A DNA stretch of 64,000 nucleotides from Akkermansiaceae bacterium (GTDB lineage: Bacteria > Verrucomicrobiota > Verrucomicrobiia > Verrucomicrobiales > Akkermansiaceae): NCBI GenBank assembly GCA_017798145.1, contig CP059069.1, forward strand, positions 2,341,226 through 2,405,225. The letters run 5' to 3'. The position numbers and the translations under genes are program-made. Numbering within the stretch: position 1 is the stretch's first letter; each line of letters opens with the position of its first letter. This document shows positions 33,618 through 41,910 of the stretch, piece after piece. Below the pieces are notes generated by a model. It ran no database searches, was not told where the DNA came from, and saw only the letters and a program-made list of their open reading frames with translations.

Positions 33618-35108
33618 TTATGCGTGGCTGTCGGTGTAGGCGGGTGACCCGTGCTCGGCAACGTCGAGACCTTCCGCTTCCTCCTGTGCATCCACTCGGA
33701 CACCTAGGGTGACCTTGAGGATGATGAAGAGGATCAGCGAGGCGATGAACGCGAAGGCGGAGATCGAAACCGTGCCGACGAGCTGTGTCATGAAGCTGAT
33801 CTCGCCCCCGTTCAATCCGTCCTGGCCGAAGATGCCGACGGCCAATGTCCCCCACACGCCGCAGACGCCGTGGACGGAAATCGCACCGACAGGATCGTCG
33901 ATCTTGATTTTGTCAAAGAAGAGCACGGAAACGACAACCAAAGCACCAGCGATGGCTCCCACAAGGACGGAACCCCAAGGGGTGATCGCACCGGCACCGG
34001 CCGTGATTCCGACGAGACCGGCAAGCATGCCGTTGAGCCCCATGGAGAGATCAGGCTTTTTGAGAACGATCCACGAAGTGAAGATCGCGGCAAGGCCGCC
34101 ACCGAATCCGGCCATTGCGGTCGTGACAAACACTCGCGACACTCCCTCTGGGTCGGCGCTCAGGACGGAACCGCCGTTGAAGCCGAACCAACCGAGGAAT
34201 AGGAGGAACACACCGATTGCAGCAAGCGGAAGGCTATGGGGAAGGATTGGCTTGACGCCATCCTTGGTGTATTTGCCGGCACGTGGGCCGAGGACGATGA
34301 CAGCTGCGAGTGCAGCGAAGCCTCCGAAGGCATGGACGAGGGAGGAGCCTGCGAAGTCAACGAACTCGCCGCCGAATTTCTCTGCGCCGACGGTGTTGAG
34401 CCAGCCACCGATACCCCATTCCCAGGAGCCGGTGATCGGGTAAATGAAGGTCACGAGGAGCGTGGCGTAGATCATGAAGGATCCGAGCTTCACACGCTCG
34501 GCAACCGCTCCGGAAACGATGGTTGCAGCAGTAGCGGCAAACATGGCCTGGAAGATGAAGTCGGACCAGATGGTGTAACTGCCGTATTCGCCGGTGACAT
34601 TCGCTGTGCGGGTCGCGTCGTCCGCGAAGCCGTTCATGAGCGGTCCGCCGACCGCAAAGAAACCGTTCCAGGCCCCGGCGGTGGCGTCCCCCGGATACAT
34701 CGCGTTGAACCCATAGATCATGTAGCCCAACGCACCGATGCATACGATGAAGACGTTCTTGAACAGGATGTTCACAGTGTTTTTCTTCTGGCACAGGCCG
34801 GATTCAACCGTGGAGAATCCGAGGTGCATGATGAAGACCAAGGCGGCGGAGATCAGGATCCACAGGTTGTTGACCGTGAACATGGCTGCGTCCGGGCCGG
34901 CCATGAAATCCGCGTAGCCATCCGGCTCGGCTGCTTCCTCGGCCGCCGGGGCATCTGTTGCAGGGGCTGCTGGTTCCGCCACCTCTTCGGTTGGCGCCGG
35001 GGCCGCCTCATCCTGACCGTAGCCGGTCGTTGGCATGAGGGGGATTGCGAAGCAAGCCACCGCCGCAAGGGCTAGGGCTCGCAATGTCATTGGATGTCGT
35101 CTGGTCAT
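33618..35108 (-). CDS. amt: ammonium transporter (Amt family) with N-terminal signal peptide and acidic linker
   Basis: Start placed at 35108 (MTRRHPMTLRALALAAV); ATGs at 35162 and 35090 are alternatives. About 496 residues. A cleavable signal peptide ends near TTGYGQ, an Ala/Pro/Glu linker of about 30 residues follows, then eleven membrane spans. Amt signatures are FSTVESGLCQKKNTVNILFKN, DFAGSSLVHAFGGFAAL (first pore His), FGFNGGS and ISVHGVCGVWGTLAVG (second pore His). It imports ammonium/ammonia across the inner membrane. A near-perfect sigma-54 promoter lies upstream and a terminator follows. No glnK/glnB gene is adjacent in this window. Confidence 0.93.
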   Translation of the reverse strand: MTRRHPMTLRALALAAVACFAIPLMPTTGYGQDEAAPAPTEEVAEPAAPATDAPAAEEAAEPDGYADFMAGPDAAMFTVNNLWILISAALVFIMHLGFSTVESGLCQKKNTVNILFKNVFIVCIGALGYMIYGFNAMYPGDATAGAWNGFFAVGGPLMNGFADDATRTANVTGEYGSYTIWSDFIFQAMFAATAATIVSGAVAERVKLGSFMIYATLLVTFIYPITGSWEWGIGGWLNTVGAEKFGGEFVDFAGSSLVHAFGGFAALAAVIVLGPRAGKYTKDGVKPILPHSLPLAAIGVFLLFLGWFGFNGGSVLSADPEGVSRVFVTTAMAGFGGGLAAIFTSWIVLKKPDLSMGLNGMLAGLVGITAGAGAITPWGSVLVGAIAGALVVVSVLFFDKIKIDDPVGAISVHGVCGVWGTLAVGIFGQDGLNGGEISFMTQLVGTVSISAFAFIASLILFIILKVTLGVRVDAQEEAEGLDVAEHGSPAYTDSHA

Positions 35109-35183
35109 ATTGGTCGGGGTTGTCGGATATTGTGTGCCTTGCACGTGGGGATAGTTCGCCAAGTGTGCGGCGAAAGACCCCTA

Positions 35184-35200
35184 AGCAAGCCGCGTGCCAA
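35184..35200 (-). promoter_or_regulatory. sigma-54 (RpoN) promoter of amt
   Basis: On the minus strand the sequence TTGGCACG-CGGC-TTGCT (35200 to 35184) matches the -24/-12 consensus at every defined position, with the GG and GC elements separated by 10 bases. Transcription would start near 35173, about 65 bases before the amt ATG. This implies control by an NtrC-type activator under nitrogen limitation. Confidence 0.85.
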
Positions 35201-35523
35201 CCTGGCTGGCTGCTCTTTTTGGAAGTGCCGGCACGCCCCCATCCGTGCTGGAGGCGTTGGACATCGCTGCGCTTCGCCATTCAGGCCGCGCTTTCGGAAT
35301 GGACGCCCTCACCCGCTTGTTCCCCGCTTTCCATGGAACTCGGTGACCGCCCCTGTCAGGACTAGGGGAGAGCCCTCACGATTTTGAAAAAATATCTTGC
35401 AAGAGCCGTCTGCCATCCGGTAGATACCCGCCGTGCGGCAGTGAATAGCTCGCCAAATAATGTTCTGGACAATTCCTTAGCTTTTGTTAAAGAAAGCCCG
35501 GCGAATCGCACCGGAAACAAAAT
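35201..35523. other. non-coding region between divergent amt and porin genes
   Basis: About 320 bases with no gene I can support. If both flanking promoters are sigma-54 dependent, activator-binding sites should lie here. A GTGCCGGCAC palindrome at 35226-35235 is a candidate half of such a site but does not match the classic NtrC box. Confidence 0.4.
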
Positions 35524-35540
35524 CTGGCACGCAAAACGCT
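35524..35540 (+). promoter_or_regulatory. candidate sigma-54 promoter of the porin gene
   Basis: CTGGCACG-CAAA-ACGCT has a perfect -24 element and keeps the GG-N10-GC spacing, but the -12 element has AC instead of TT. The start point would be near 35551, about 66 bases before the ATG at 35617, mirroring the amt promoter. Confidence 0.6.
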
Positions 35541-35616
35541 ACCCACAAAACACCCTTCTCTGGATCCCAACGGTTCAGTCAAGGGCGCTACCAGCAACCG
35601 AAACAACAACAACACT

Positions 35617-36336
35617 ATGCAAAACTACTGCAAAACAATTGGCGCCCTGGCCGCTGCCTCCGCCCTCGCGGCTGGCAACGCCTCGGCTGAAATCGAATAC
35701 GAACTCCACGCCGGATACTCCACCGACTATCTGTTCCGCGGGATTGATCTCGGCAACGACCTCGTCGAAACCGGTCTCAACCTCTCCACCGAATGGAACG
35801 GCCTCGACCTGAGCGCCGGTGCTTGGTATGGCGCATTCGAATCGAACAACGATGATTTCTCGGAGCTCGACCTCTACGCCGAGGCCTCCAAGGACTTCGG
35901 TTTCCTCACCGCAGCCGTCGGATACATCTCCTACCAGAACATGAACTCGACCTTCCGCGTCGACGATACCCAGGAGCTGTATCTCTCCCTTTCCAAGGAG
36001 TTCTTCGGCCTTGACACCTCCCTCACCTATTTCTGGGAGATCGAGGATTCCGGATCCGGCACAGGCGGTTACCTTGAGGCAGCTGTCGGCAAGAGCTTCG
36101 AGCTCAGCCCATGCCTCACCCTGAATGCAGGTGCTGCGCTCGCTTACCTCGTTGAGGAAAGCGAATTCGCACACATCACCACCAAGGTTTCCCTTGACTG
36201 GGCATTCACCGAGACGGCTACCCTCTCGCCGTACATCGCCGCTTCGTGGGGCCTCACCAACGATCCTCGTTCGGCAGCATACAACAACGTGAACGAAGAA
36301 TTCGTCGGTGGCACCATGCTCACCGTCAGCTTCTAA
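35617..36336 (+). CDS. TorF-like putative outer-membrane porin
   Basis: 239 residues with a signal peptide (ending near GNASA|EI). The mature sequence begins with YELHAGYSTDYLFRGIDLGN, close to the TorF/Gcw_chp family opening, and continues as alternating beta-strands ending in a terminal Phe (GGTMLTVSF), the outer-membrane barrel signature. It would form a channel in the outer membrane. It is divergent from amt, with a similar sigma-54-type element, so it may admit ammonium or small nitrogen sources for the transporter; that link is inference. Confidence 0.8.
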   Translation: MQNYCKTIGALAAASALAAGNASAEIEYELHAGYSTDYLFRGIDLGNDLVETGLNLSTEWNGLDLSAGAWYGAFESNNDDFSELDLYAEASKDFGFLTAAVGYISYQNMNSTFRVDDTQELYLSLSKEFFGLDTSLTYFWEIEDSGSGTGGYLEAAVGKSFELSPCLTLNAGAALAYLVEESEFAHITTKVSLDWAFTETATLSPYIAASWGLTNDPRSAAYNNVNEEFVGGTMLTVSF

Positions 36337-36362
36337 TCTGAAGTTTACGAGCTAAACAATCC

Positions 36363-36394
36363 AAGGGCGGTTGCTTCGGCAGCCGCCCTTTTTT
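36363..36394 (+). terminator. Rho-independent terminator after the porin gene
   Basis: A 12-bp stem with one T-G pair (36363-36374 with 36379-36390) closed by a TTCG tetraloop and followed by a T-run. Confidence 0.93.
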
Positions 36395-36438
36395 CGTTTC
36401 GCGCTTGAATGCTGCGCCCATCCCGGAAAACTCCCGCC

Positions 36439-37986
36439 ATGTTCCTCGGGATCGATTCCTCCACCCAATCCGTCAGCGCACTCATCATCGATCCCGCCTC
36501 TGGGGCGGTCGTGGCGGAAGGGTCGGTGAACTTCGGCAACGACCTCCCGCAATACGGCGCTCCGAGCGGCTTCATCCCCGGCGGAAAGGGCGGCGAGGTT
36601 CACTCCGATCCGCTGATGTGGCTCGATGCGCTCGATCTCCTGTTCTCCAGGCTCTCGGCAAATACCGATCTCTCGGCCGTCCGCATCATCGCAGGCTCCG
36701 GCCAACAGCACGGCTCCGTGTATCTCAATGCCGGATTCGGGAAAGCCATCGGCGGTCTCGATCCTTCGCGAGGCCTCGCCGCACAGCTTGCGCCCACACT
36801 TTCCCGTCCCACCTCGCCGATCTGGATGGACACCTCCACCGGCGCGGAGTGCTCGGAGATCACCGCCTCCCTTGGCGGGGCTGATGAGGTCTGCGCCCGC
36901 TCCGGCTCCATCGCCATCGAGCGCTTCACCGGCCCGCAAATCCGGAAATTTTCCAAGGAACATCCGGAAGGCTATGCGGCGACGCAGGACATCCATCTCG
37001 TCAGCTCCTTCATCGCCTCGGTGCTTGCCGGGAAATCGCTGCCCATCGACTACGGCGACGGAGCGGGTATGAACCTGATGAACCTCGCGGAGCTGGCATG
37101 GGATGGAAGGCTTCTCGAAGCCACCGCGCCCGGCCTTTCCGCCCGTCTTCTGCCACCAGCCTCCTGTCTCCAGCCCCAAGGCACGGTTTCCGCCTACTTC
37201 GTCTCGAAATACGGCATTTCCAGTAGTTGCAAAATCTGTCCGTTCACCGGGGACAACCCGGCATCCCTCGTCGGCATGGGCGCCACCACGGCCGGGCAGG
37301 CGGTGATCTCGCTGGGCACCAGCGACACCTTTTTCGCGGCCATGCCGGAGGCGAAGACCGATCCGAACGGATACGGCCATGTCTTCGGGAACCCGGCGGG
37401 CGGCTTCATGTCGCTCATCTGCTTCCGCAACGGCTCCCTCGCCCGCGAGGCTCTCCGCGACGGGCTCGGCGTGGACTGGGATGCATTCGAAAAGGATGCG
37501 CTCGCCGCCACCTCGGCATCCGCGGGGAAAAACCTCACCCTCCCGTTCTACGGCCCGGAAATCACGCCGCGCTTCGATTTCGCGGAACCGGTTGCCTCAT
37601 TTGCCGAAGAGCCCACCCCCGCGCTGCGCATACGCTCGCTGCTGGAAGGGCAGTTCCTCAACATGCGCCTGAACTCCTCATGGATGGGCGTCGCCACGGA
37701 CCGCATCCGCCTCACCGGCGGCGCATCGAAGAACGACGGCATCGCCCAGATCGTCGCCGATGTTTTCCAGGCACCGGTCGAGCGTTTCGAGGTGGCGAAT
37801 TCCGCCGCGCTCGGTGCCTCCCTGATCGCCGCCACGGCGGGCGGACATGGTCTCGTGGAACTCCAGCACACATTCTGCAAACCATCGCCCGGATCGCTCA
37901 TCGAGCCGGACACATCTCTCGCAGGGAAATACTCGACCGCGCTCGCGGAATTCGGGAAGCTTCTCCAGCAAACCACCCAAGCCTGA
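36439..37986 (+). CDS. xylB: FGGY-family carbohydrate kinase, xylulokinase-like
   Basis: The ATG at 36439 (MFLGIDSSTQSVSALIID) gives 515 residues. FGGY features: the N-terminal phosphate loop GIDSSTQS, GSGQQHGSVYLNAG (sugar contact), PIWMDTSTGAECSEI, SLGTSDTFFA and the C-terminal GGASKNDGIAQIVADVFQAPVER adenosine site. It phosphorylates a ketose in the cytosol, most likely D-xylulose from xylose, feeding the pentose phosphate pathway. There is no xylose isomerase in the window, so the exact sugar is inferred. fabG starts 8 bases after its stop. Confidence 0.8.
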   Translation: MFLGIDSSTQSVSALIIDPASGAVVAEGSVNFGNDLPQYGAPSGFIPGGKGGEVHSDPLMWLDALDLLFSRLSANTDLSAVRIIAGSGQQHGSVYLNAGFGKAIGGLDPSRGLAAQLAPTLSRPTSPIWMDTSTGAECSEITASLGGADEVCARSGSIAIERFTGPQIRKFSKEHPEGYAATQDIHLVSSFIASVLAGKSLPIDYGDGAGMNLMNLAELAWDGRLLEATAPGLSARLLPPASCLQPQGTVSAYFVSKYGISSSCKICPFTGDNPASLVGMGATTAGQAVISLGTSDTFFAAMPEAKTDPNGYGHVFGNPAGGFMSLICFRNGSLAREALRDGLGVDWDAFEKDALAATSASAGKNLTLPFYGPEITPRFDFAEPVASFAEEPTPALRIRSLLEGQFLNMRLNSSWMGVATDRIRLTGGASKNDGIAQIVADVFQAPVERFEVANSAALGASLIAATAGGHGLVELQHTFCKPSPGSLIEPDTSLAGKYSTALAEFGKLLQQTTQA

Positions 37987-37994
37987 AATAAGAA

Positions 37995-38738
37995 ATGCAA
38001 TTCAAGGACAAGATCGTCGTCGTCACCGGAGCCGGAAGGGGCATAGGCCAGGAAATCGCCCGCTCCTTCGCAGCCGGGGGCGCCAAGGTCGCACTCATCA
38101 GCCGCAGCGAATCGAGCTGCGGCGGCGCGGCGGAGGAAATCAACAAAGCCCACCCCGGATCCTGCACCGCCTACGCGGTCGATGTTTCCTGCCATGATGC
38201 CGTGCAGGAAACCGCCAGGAAAATCGGCGAGGAGCTCGGTGCGGTGAACATCCTGGTCAACAACGCGGGCGTCACCCGCGACGGCCTACTGATGCGCATG
38301 AAGGAGGAGGACTGGGACACAGTGCTGGACACCAACCTCAAGGGTGCCTTCAACACCGTCAAAGCCTTCATGCGCCCGCTGATGAAAGGGGAGAACTCTC
38401 GCATCATCAACATCGCCTCCGTCATCGGCCTCATCGGCAACGCGGGCCAGGCGAACTACTCCGCCAGCAAGGCGGGGCTGATCGGTTTCACCAAGGCAGT
38501 CGCCCGCGAGCTGGCCGGCCGCGCCGTCACCTGCAACGCGATCGCCCCCGGCTTCATCACCACCGACATGACCGATGAGCTGCCGGAAAGCGTCAAGGAA
38601 GCCGTGATCGGGAAAATCCCGCTCGCCACCTTCGGCACCACCGATGACATCGCCAAAACCGTCACTTTCCTTGCCAGCCCGGACGCCCGCTATATCACCG
38701 GCCAGGTGATCGCCGTCGATGGCGGGATGACGATGTAG
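37995..38738 (+). CDS. fabG: 3-oxoacyl-[acyl-carrier-protein] reductase
   Basis: 247 residues, a classical short-chain dehydrogenase. The NADPH site is VVTGAGRGIGQEIARSF, followed by NNAG in ILVNNAGVTRDGLLMRM (strongly FabG-like), catalytic Ser in INIASVIGLIGN, YxxxK in ANYSASKAGLIGFTKAVARELA, and the C-terminal YITGQVIAVDGGMTM. It reduces beta-ketoacyl-ACP in fatty acid elongation. It sits just after the sugar kinase gene rather than with other fab genes, so a sugar alcohol dehydrogenase role is possible, but the motif set favours FabG. Confidence 0.88.
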   Translation: MQFKDKIVVVTGAGRGIGQEIARSFAAGGAKVALISRSESSCGGAAEEINKAHPGSCTAYAVDVSCHDAVQETARKIGEELGAVNILVNNAGVTRDGLLMRMKEEDWDTVLDTNLKGAFNTVKAFMRPLMKGENSRIINIASVIGLIGNAGQANYSASKAGLIGFTKAVARELAGRAVTCNAIAPGFITTDMTDELPESVKEAVIGKIPLATFGTTDDIAKTVTFLASPDARYITGQVIAVDGGMTM

Positions 38739-38829
38739 CCTGCGCGGGGTTGGAAGCCATTCGTGAGATGCTCCGCGTTTGCAGAAACAGATCCTCCCAA
38801 ATAACCTCTAACAAATAACGAATAGCCAA

Positions 38830-39315
38830 ATGCAACTGATCCTTCTCCGCCACGGCCAGGCCGAGGATTATGCGTCAGATGGCGGCGGCGATTTCTCACG
38901 AGTGCTGGTGGATAAGGGCATAGCCCAGGCTCGCAACGCGGCCCGCGTCCTTGCGGCGGCGGATTCCCTGCCGGACATCGTCCTGAGCAGCCCGGTGCTC
39001 CGCGCCAAGCAAACCGCCGAGGAATTCACGCAGGCGGCGGGAATTCCGGGGCCGGTGATGCAGAGCTGGCTGTCCTGCGGGATGTCCCCTGGTGCCGCGC
39101 TCACGGAGCTGGCCGGCTACACGGACTTCGGGCGCGTCATGATCGTCGGCCACGAGCCGGATTTCTCCCAGTTCGTCCAGCAGGCCCTGGGCTCCGCCGC
39201 AGGCACCGTGGAGATCCGCAAGGGTTCCATCACCTGCCTGGGGATCAATCCGCCCTCGCCGCGCGCCACCCTGCATTTTCTCTTCCCTTTCCGGATCGGG
39301 AAGCACATGGAGTGA
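38830..39315 (+). CDS. sixA: SixA-like phosphohistidine phosphatase
   Basis: 161 residues of the histidine phosphatase superfamily. The catalytic RHG motif is in [15 protein letters not shown], the [14 protein letters not shown] segment supplies a second Arg, and the second catalytic His is in [15 protein letters not shown]. The short length and these blocks match SixA, which removes phosphate from His in phosphorelay HPt domains (in enteric bacteria, PTS components). The target here is unknown. The next gene, aroC, lies 55 bases downstream. Confidence 0.83.
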   Translation: MQLILLRHGQAEDYASDGGGDFSRVLVDKGIAQARNAARVLAAADSLPDIVLSSPVLRAKQTAEEFTQAAGIPGPVMQSWLSCGMSPGAALTELAGYTDFGRVMIVGHEPDFSQFVQQALGSAAGTVEIRKGSITCLGINPPSPRATLHFLFPFRIGKHME

Positions 39316-39370
39316 ACTTCCCCTTCATTGGGGTTTCGAATTTCGGATATCAGGTTTAAAGTCCCCGCAC

Positions 39371-40453
39371 ATGTCATCCACCTTCGGCGAAGTTTTCCGC
39401 ATCCACACCTACGGCGAATCCCACGGCGGAGGTGTCGGCGTCATCATCGACGGCTGTCCGCCGCGCATTCCCGTTTCCCTGGGAAACATCCAGAGTGAGC
39501 TGGATCGCCGCCGCCCCGGCCAATCCGAGATCGTCACCCCGCGCAAGGAGGCAGATACCGCCGAGATTCTCTCCGGCCTTCATGACGGGCAGACCATGGG
39601 CACACCCATCAGCATCCTTGTCCGCAACACTGACCAGCGGCCGGGCGCCTACGAGGAAATGGCCGTGAAATACCGTCCATCCCATGCGGACTACACCTAC
39701 GATGCGAAATACGGCATCCGCGCACCTTCCGGCGGTGGCCGAGCCTCCGCCCGCGAGACGATAGGCCGTGTCGCCGCTGCGGCCGTCGGGAAACAGGTGC
39801 TCGCGGCGCTCAGCCCCGGCATCGAGGTCATCGCATGGGTCAGCACGATCCAGCACATCCACGCGAACGTCGATCCCGCGACGATCACCGCCGGGCAAGT
39901 GGAGTCGAACATCGTGCGCACCGGGGATCCCAAGGCGGTCGAAACCATGATCAGCCACATCAAGAAGATCCGCTCGGAAGGGAACTCGGTGGGAGGCATC
40001 GTCGAGTGCGTCATCCGCAACTGCCCGCCCGGCCTCGGCGAGCCGATCTTCGACAAGCTGGAGGCGGAGCTCGCCAAGGCCATGCTCTCCATCCCGGCCA
40101 CCAAGGGCTTCGAGATCGGCTCGGGCTTCCAGGGCACCCTCCTGACCGGCAAGGAGCACAACGATCCCTTCGAGATGCGGGACGGGAAGATCCGCACCGC
40201 CACGAACCGCTCCGGCGGCGTCCAGGGCGGCATTTCCAACGGCGAGGACATCGTGTTCCGCGTCGCATTCAAGCCCACCGCCACGATCATTTCCGAGCAA
40301 TCGACCGTCACCGACCAAGGCGAGCCGACCACCCTCATGGGCAAAGGCCGCCACGATGCCTGCGTCCTTCCCCGCGCCGTGCCCATCGTCGAGGCGATGG
40401 CCACCCTCGTCCTGACCGACCACCTCCTCCGCCAGCGGGCGATGCGCGGCTGA
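39371..40453 (+). CDS. aroC: chorismate synthase
   Basis: 360 residues with all three AroC signatures: [17 protein letters not shown] near the N-terminus, [14 protein letters not shown] ... [21 protein letters not shown] in the middle, and [15 protein letters not shown] with the C-terminal [18 protein letters not shown]. It catalyses the FMNH2-dependent conversion of EPSP to chorismate, the last shared step of aromatic synthesis. A sugar-phosphate cyclase related to AroB lies 1.5 kb downstream. Confidence 0.97.
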   Translation: MSSTFGEVFRIHTYGESHGGGVGVIIDGCPPRIPVSLGNIQSELDRRRPGQSEIVTPRKEADTAEILSGLHDGQTMGTPISILVRNTDQRPGAYEEMAVKYRPSHADYTYDAKYGIRAPSGGGRASARETIGRVAAAAVGKQVLAALSPGIEVIAWVSTIQHIHANVDPATITAGQVESNIVRTGDPKAVETMISHIKKIRSEGNSVGGIVECVIRNCPPGLGEPIFDKLEAELAKAMLSIPATKGFEIGSGFQGTLLTGKEHNDPFEMRDGKIRTATNRSGGVQGGISNGEDIVFRVAFKPTATIISEQSTVTDQGEPTTLMGKGRHDACVLPRAVPIVEAMATLVLTDHLLRQRAMRG

Positions 40454-40484
40454 CACTGATTCCGGCGTTTCAGCATTCACCCAA

Positions 40485-41258
40485 TTGGACACCCTACCGG
40501 AAATCTCCCTTGGCACGGCCGCCCTGATCATCTTCGCGTGCTGCGCGGGATACATGTTCATCCGGGGCATCGTGCGCACCATCGTCAATGCCGCATGCCT
40601 CACGCTGAGCGCATGGGTCGGCTTCCGCGTCTGGCAGCAGGCGCCCGCTCTGGCCATCGACTGGTTCGGGAAACCCTCCGAACTCATCGCCACCGGCCTG
40701 CCAATCCTTGCCTTCCTCGCCTCCCTGATGGTGCTGCGCCGCATCATCCGTTTCTTCCGCGCTCCAGTCCCGAAGCTGGCCGAGGAAATCGCTCCGAAAT
40801 CCCCCGGGCAGCTCGTTTTCCGTCTCCTCGTCACGGTCATTCCCGCCGCACTGCTCTGCCTCACGGCCGCCACCTTCATCCACCACGCCAGCTCGGTCGC
40901 GGAAATCCGCAACTCCGCCGAATACGGCACCAGCTCCCCGCCCAGCCCCAGCCTGCCGGAGCGGCTGAAAAATTCCCTCTCCGTCGCCGTGCCGGAGAAG
41001 CTGATGGATTGGCTCGATCCGCTCACCACCGAACCGCGCCTCCAGCTTGCGAAAATGATCGCCGCCAGCCCGAACAAACCCCTCGAACCCATCGTCGATC
41101 CCGAGACCGGCAGGCCCTACCCCCGAGCCATCATCGTCGATGACCCGGAGCTCGTCTCCCTCGCCCACAAGGGACGCTTCAGCACCCTGCTGCGCCACCC
41201 CCTGCTTTCCGAGGCGCTCAAGGATCCGTTGATCCGCCAGGCCCTCGGGCTGGACTAG
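40485..41258 (+). CDS. CvpA-like membrane protein
   Basis: 257 residues from a TTG start at 40485, the only start that keeps the first membrane span. Three or four hydrophobic spans fill the first 130 residues (ALIIFACCAGYMFIRGIVRT, AACLTLSAWVGFRVW, LIATGLPILAFLASLMVLRR, LVFRLLVTVIPAALLCLTAA), followed by a soluble helical tail. The arrangement resembles CvpA-family proteins, whose roles in envelope stress and colicin V production are poorly defined. Its stop codon shares a CTAG with the stop of the convergent NUDIX gene. Confidence 0.55.
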   Translation: MDTLPEISLGTAALIIFACCAGYMFIRGIVRTIVNAACLTLSAWVGFRVWQQAPALAIDWFGKPSELIATGLPILAFLASLMVLRRIIRFFRAPVPKLAEEIAPKSPGQLVFRLLVTVIPAALLCLTAATFIHHASSVAEIRNSAEYGTSSPPSPSLPERLKNSLSVAVPEKLMDWLDPLTTEPRLQLAKMIAASPNKPLEPIVDPETGRPYPRAIIVDDPELVSLAHKGRFSTLLRHPLLSEALKDPLIRQALGLD

Positions 41259-41779
41259 AAAGCGATCCCCGCCGCAGCAAGGGCGGCATGGATCTTGAAA
41301 TCCAGGAAGGCGCCCCCGGCTTCCTTTTCCGCGAGGAATGCGCGTAGCCCGGATAGGGGCACGATGTGGACCGTGATGTCCTCGCCGGCTATGCCGCCGC
41401 CTTCGCTTTCGGGGTGCAGGCCGGTGGCGTGGAAAAGGTGGGTGATCTCCGGGGTCATGCCGGCCGAGGTCGGCGAGGAAAGCAGGGGCACCACGCTTTC
41501 CGCTCGGTAGCCGGTCTCCTCCAGCAGCTCGCGGCGCGCCGTTTCCGAGAGATCCTCGCCCTTGTGCTCCGGCTCGTCGCCCACCAGGCCCGCCGGGATC
41601 TCGATGACGCGTTTCCGCACCGGGATGCGGAATTGCTCGATCAGCACCACCTCGTCGCGGTCCGTGACGGCAAGGACGCCAACGCAGGCATCGGAGTTCG
41701 GGCGGCGGACATAATCCCAGTGGCCTGTGCGGTAGAGTCCGAGCCATTTCGATTCGTAGAGCGTGATCTCCTCGGGCAT
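41255..41779 (-). CDS. NUDIX hydrolase, ADP-ribose pyrophosphatase-like
   Basis: 174 residues with a Nudix box in the GDEPEHKGEDLSETARRELLEETGYRAE region (Gx5Ex7REUxEExGU with the REUxEE core intact). The preceding VVLIEQFRIPVRKRVIEIPAGLV is typical of ADP-ribose pyrophosphatases (NudF type). It would hydrolyse nucleoside diphosphate sugars in the cytosol. Its last codons overlap the tail of the CvpA-like gene; the gene is otherwise isolated. Confidence 0.85.
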   Translation of the reverse strand: MPEEITLYESKWLGLYRTGHWDYVRRPNSDACVGVLAVTDRDEVVLIEQFRIPVRKRVIEIPAGLVGDEPEHKGEDLSETARRELLEETGYRAESVVPLLSSPTSAGMTPEITHLFHATGLHPESEGGGIAGEDITVHIVPLSGLRAFLAEKEAGGAFLDFKIHAALAAAGIAF

Positions 41780-41910
41780 GGGGCTTGGATAGACGCGCGG
41801 AGGCGCTTTGCAGAGGGAAAATTTCCGGAAAGCATGGCCGCCATGGGAAAGAAAGGTTGGCGGAGGCGGGTATTCCGGCGTATCAAACCGCCCCCGCAGG
41901 AAAAGACCTC

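Noticed and set aside
39374-41092. 572-codon minus-strand open frame over aroC and the CvpA-like gene
   Set aside because: Antisense shadow of aroC, which has complete family signatures on the plus strand.
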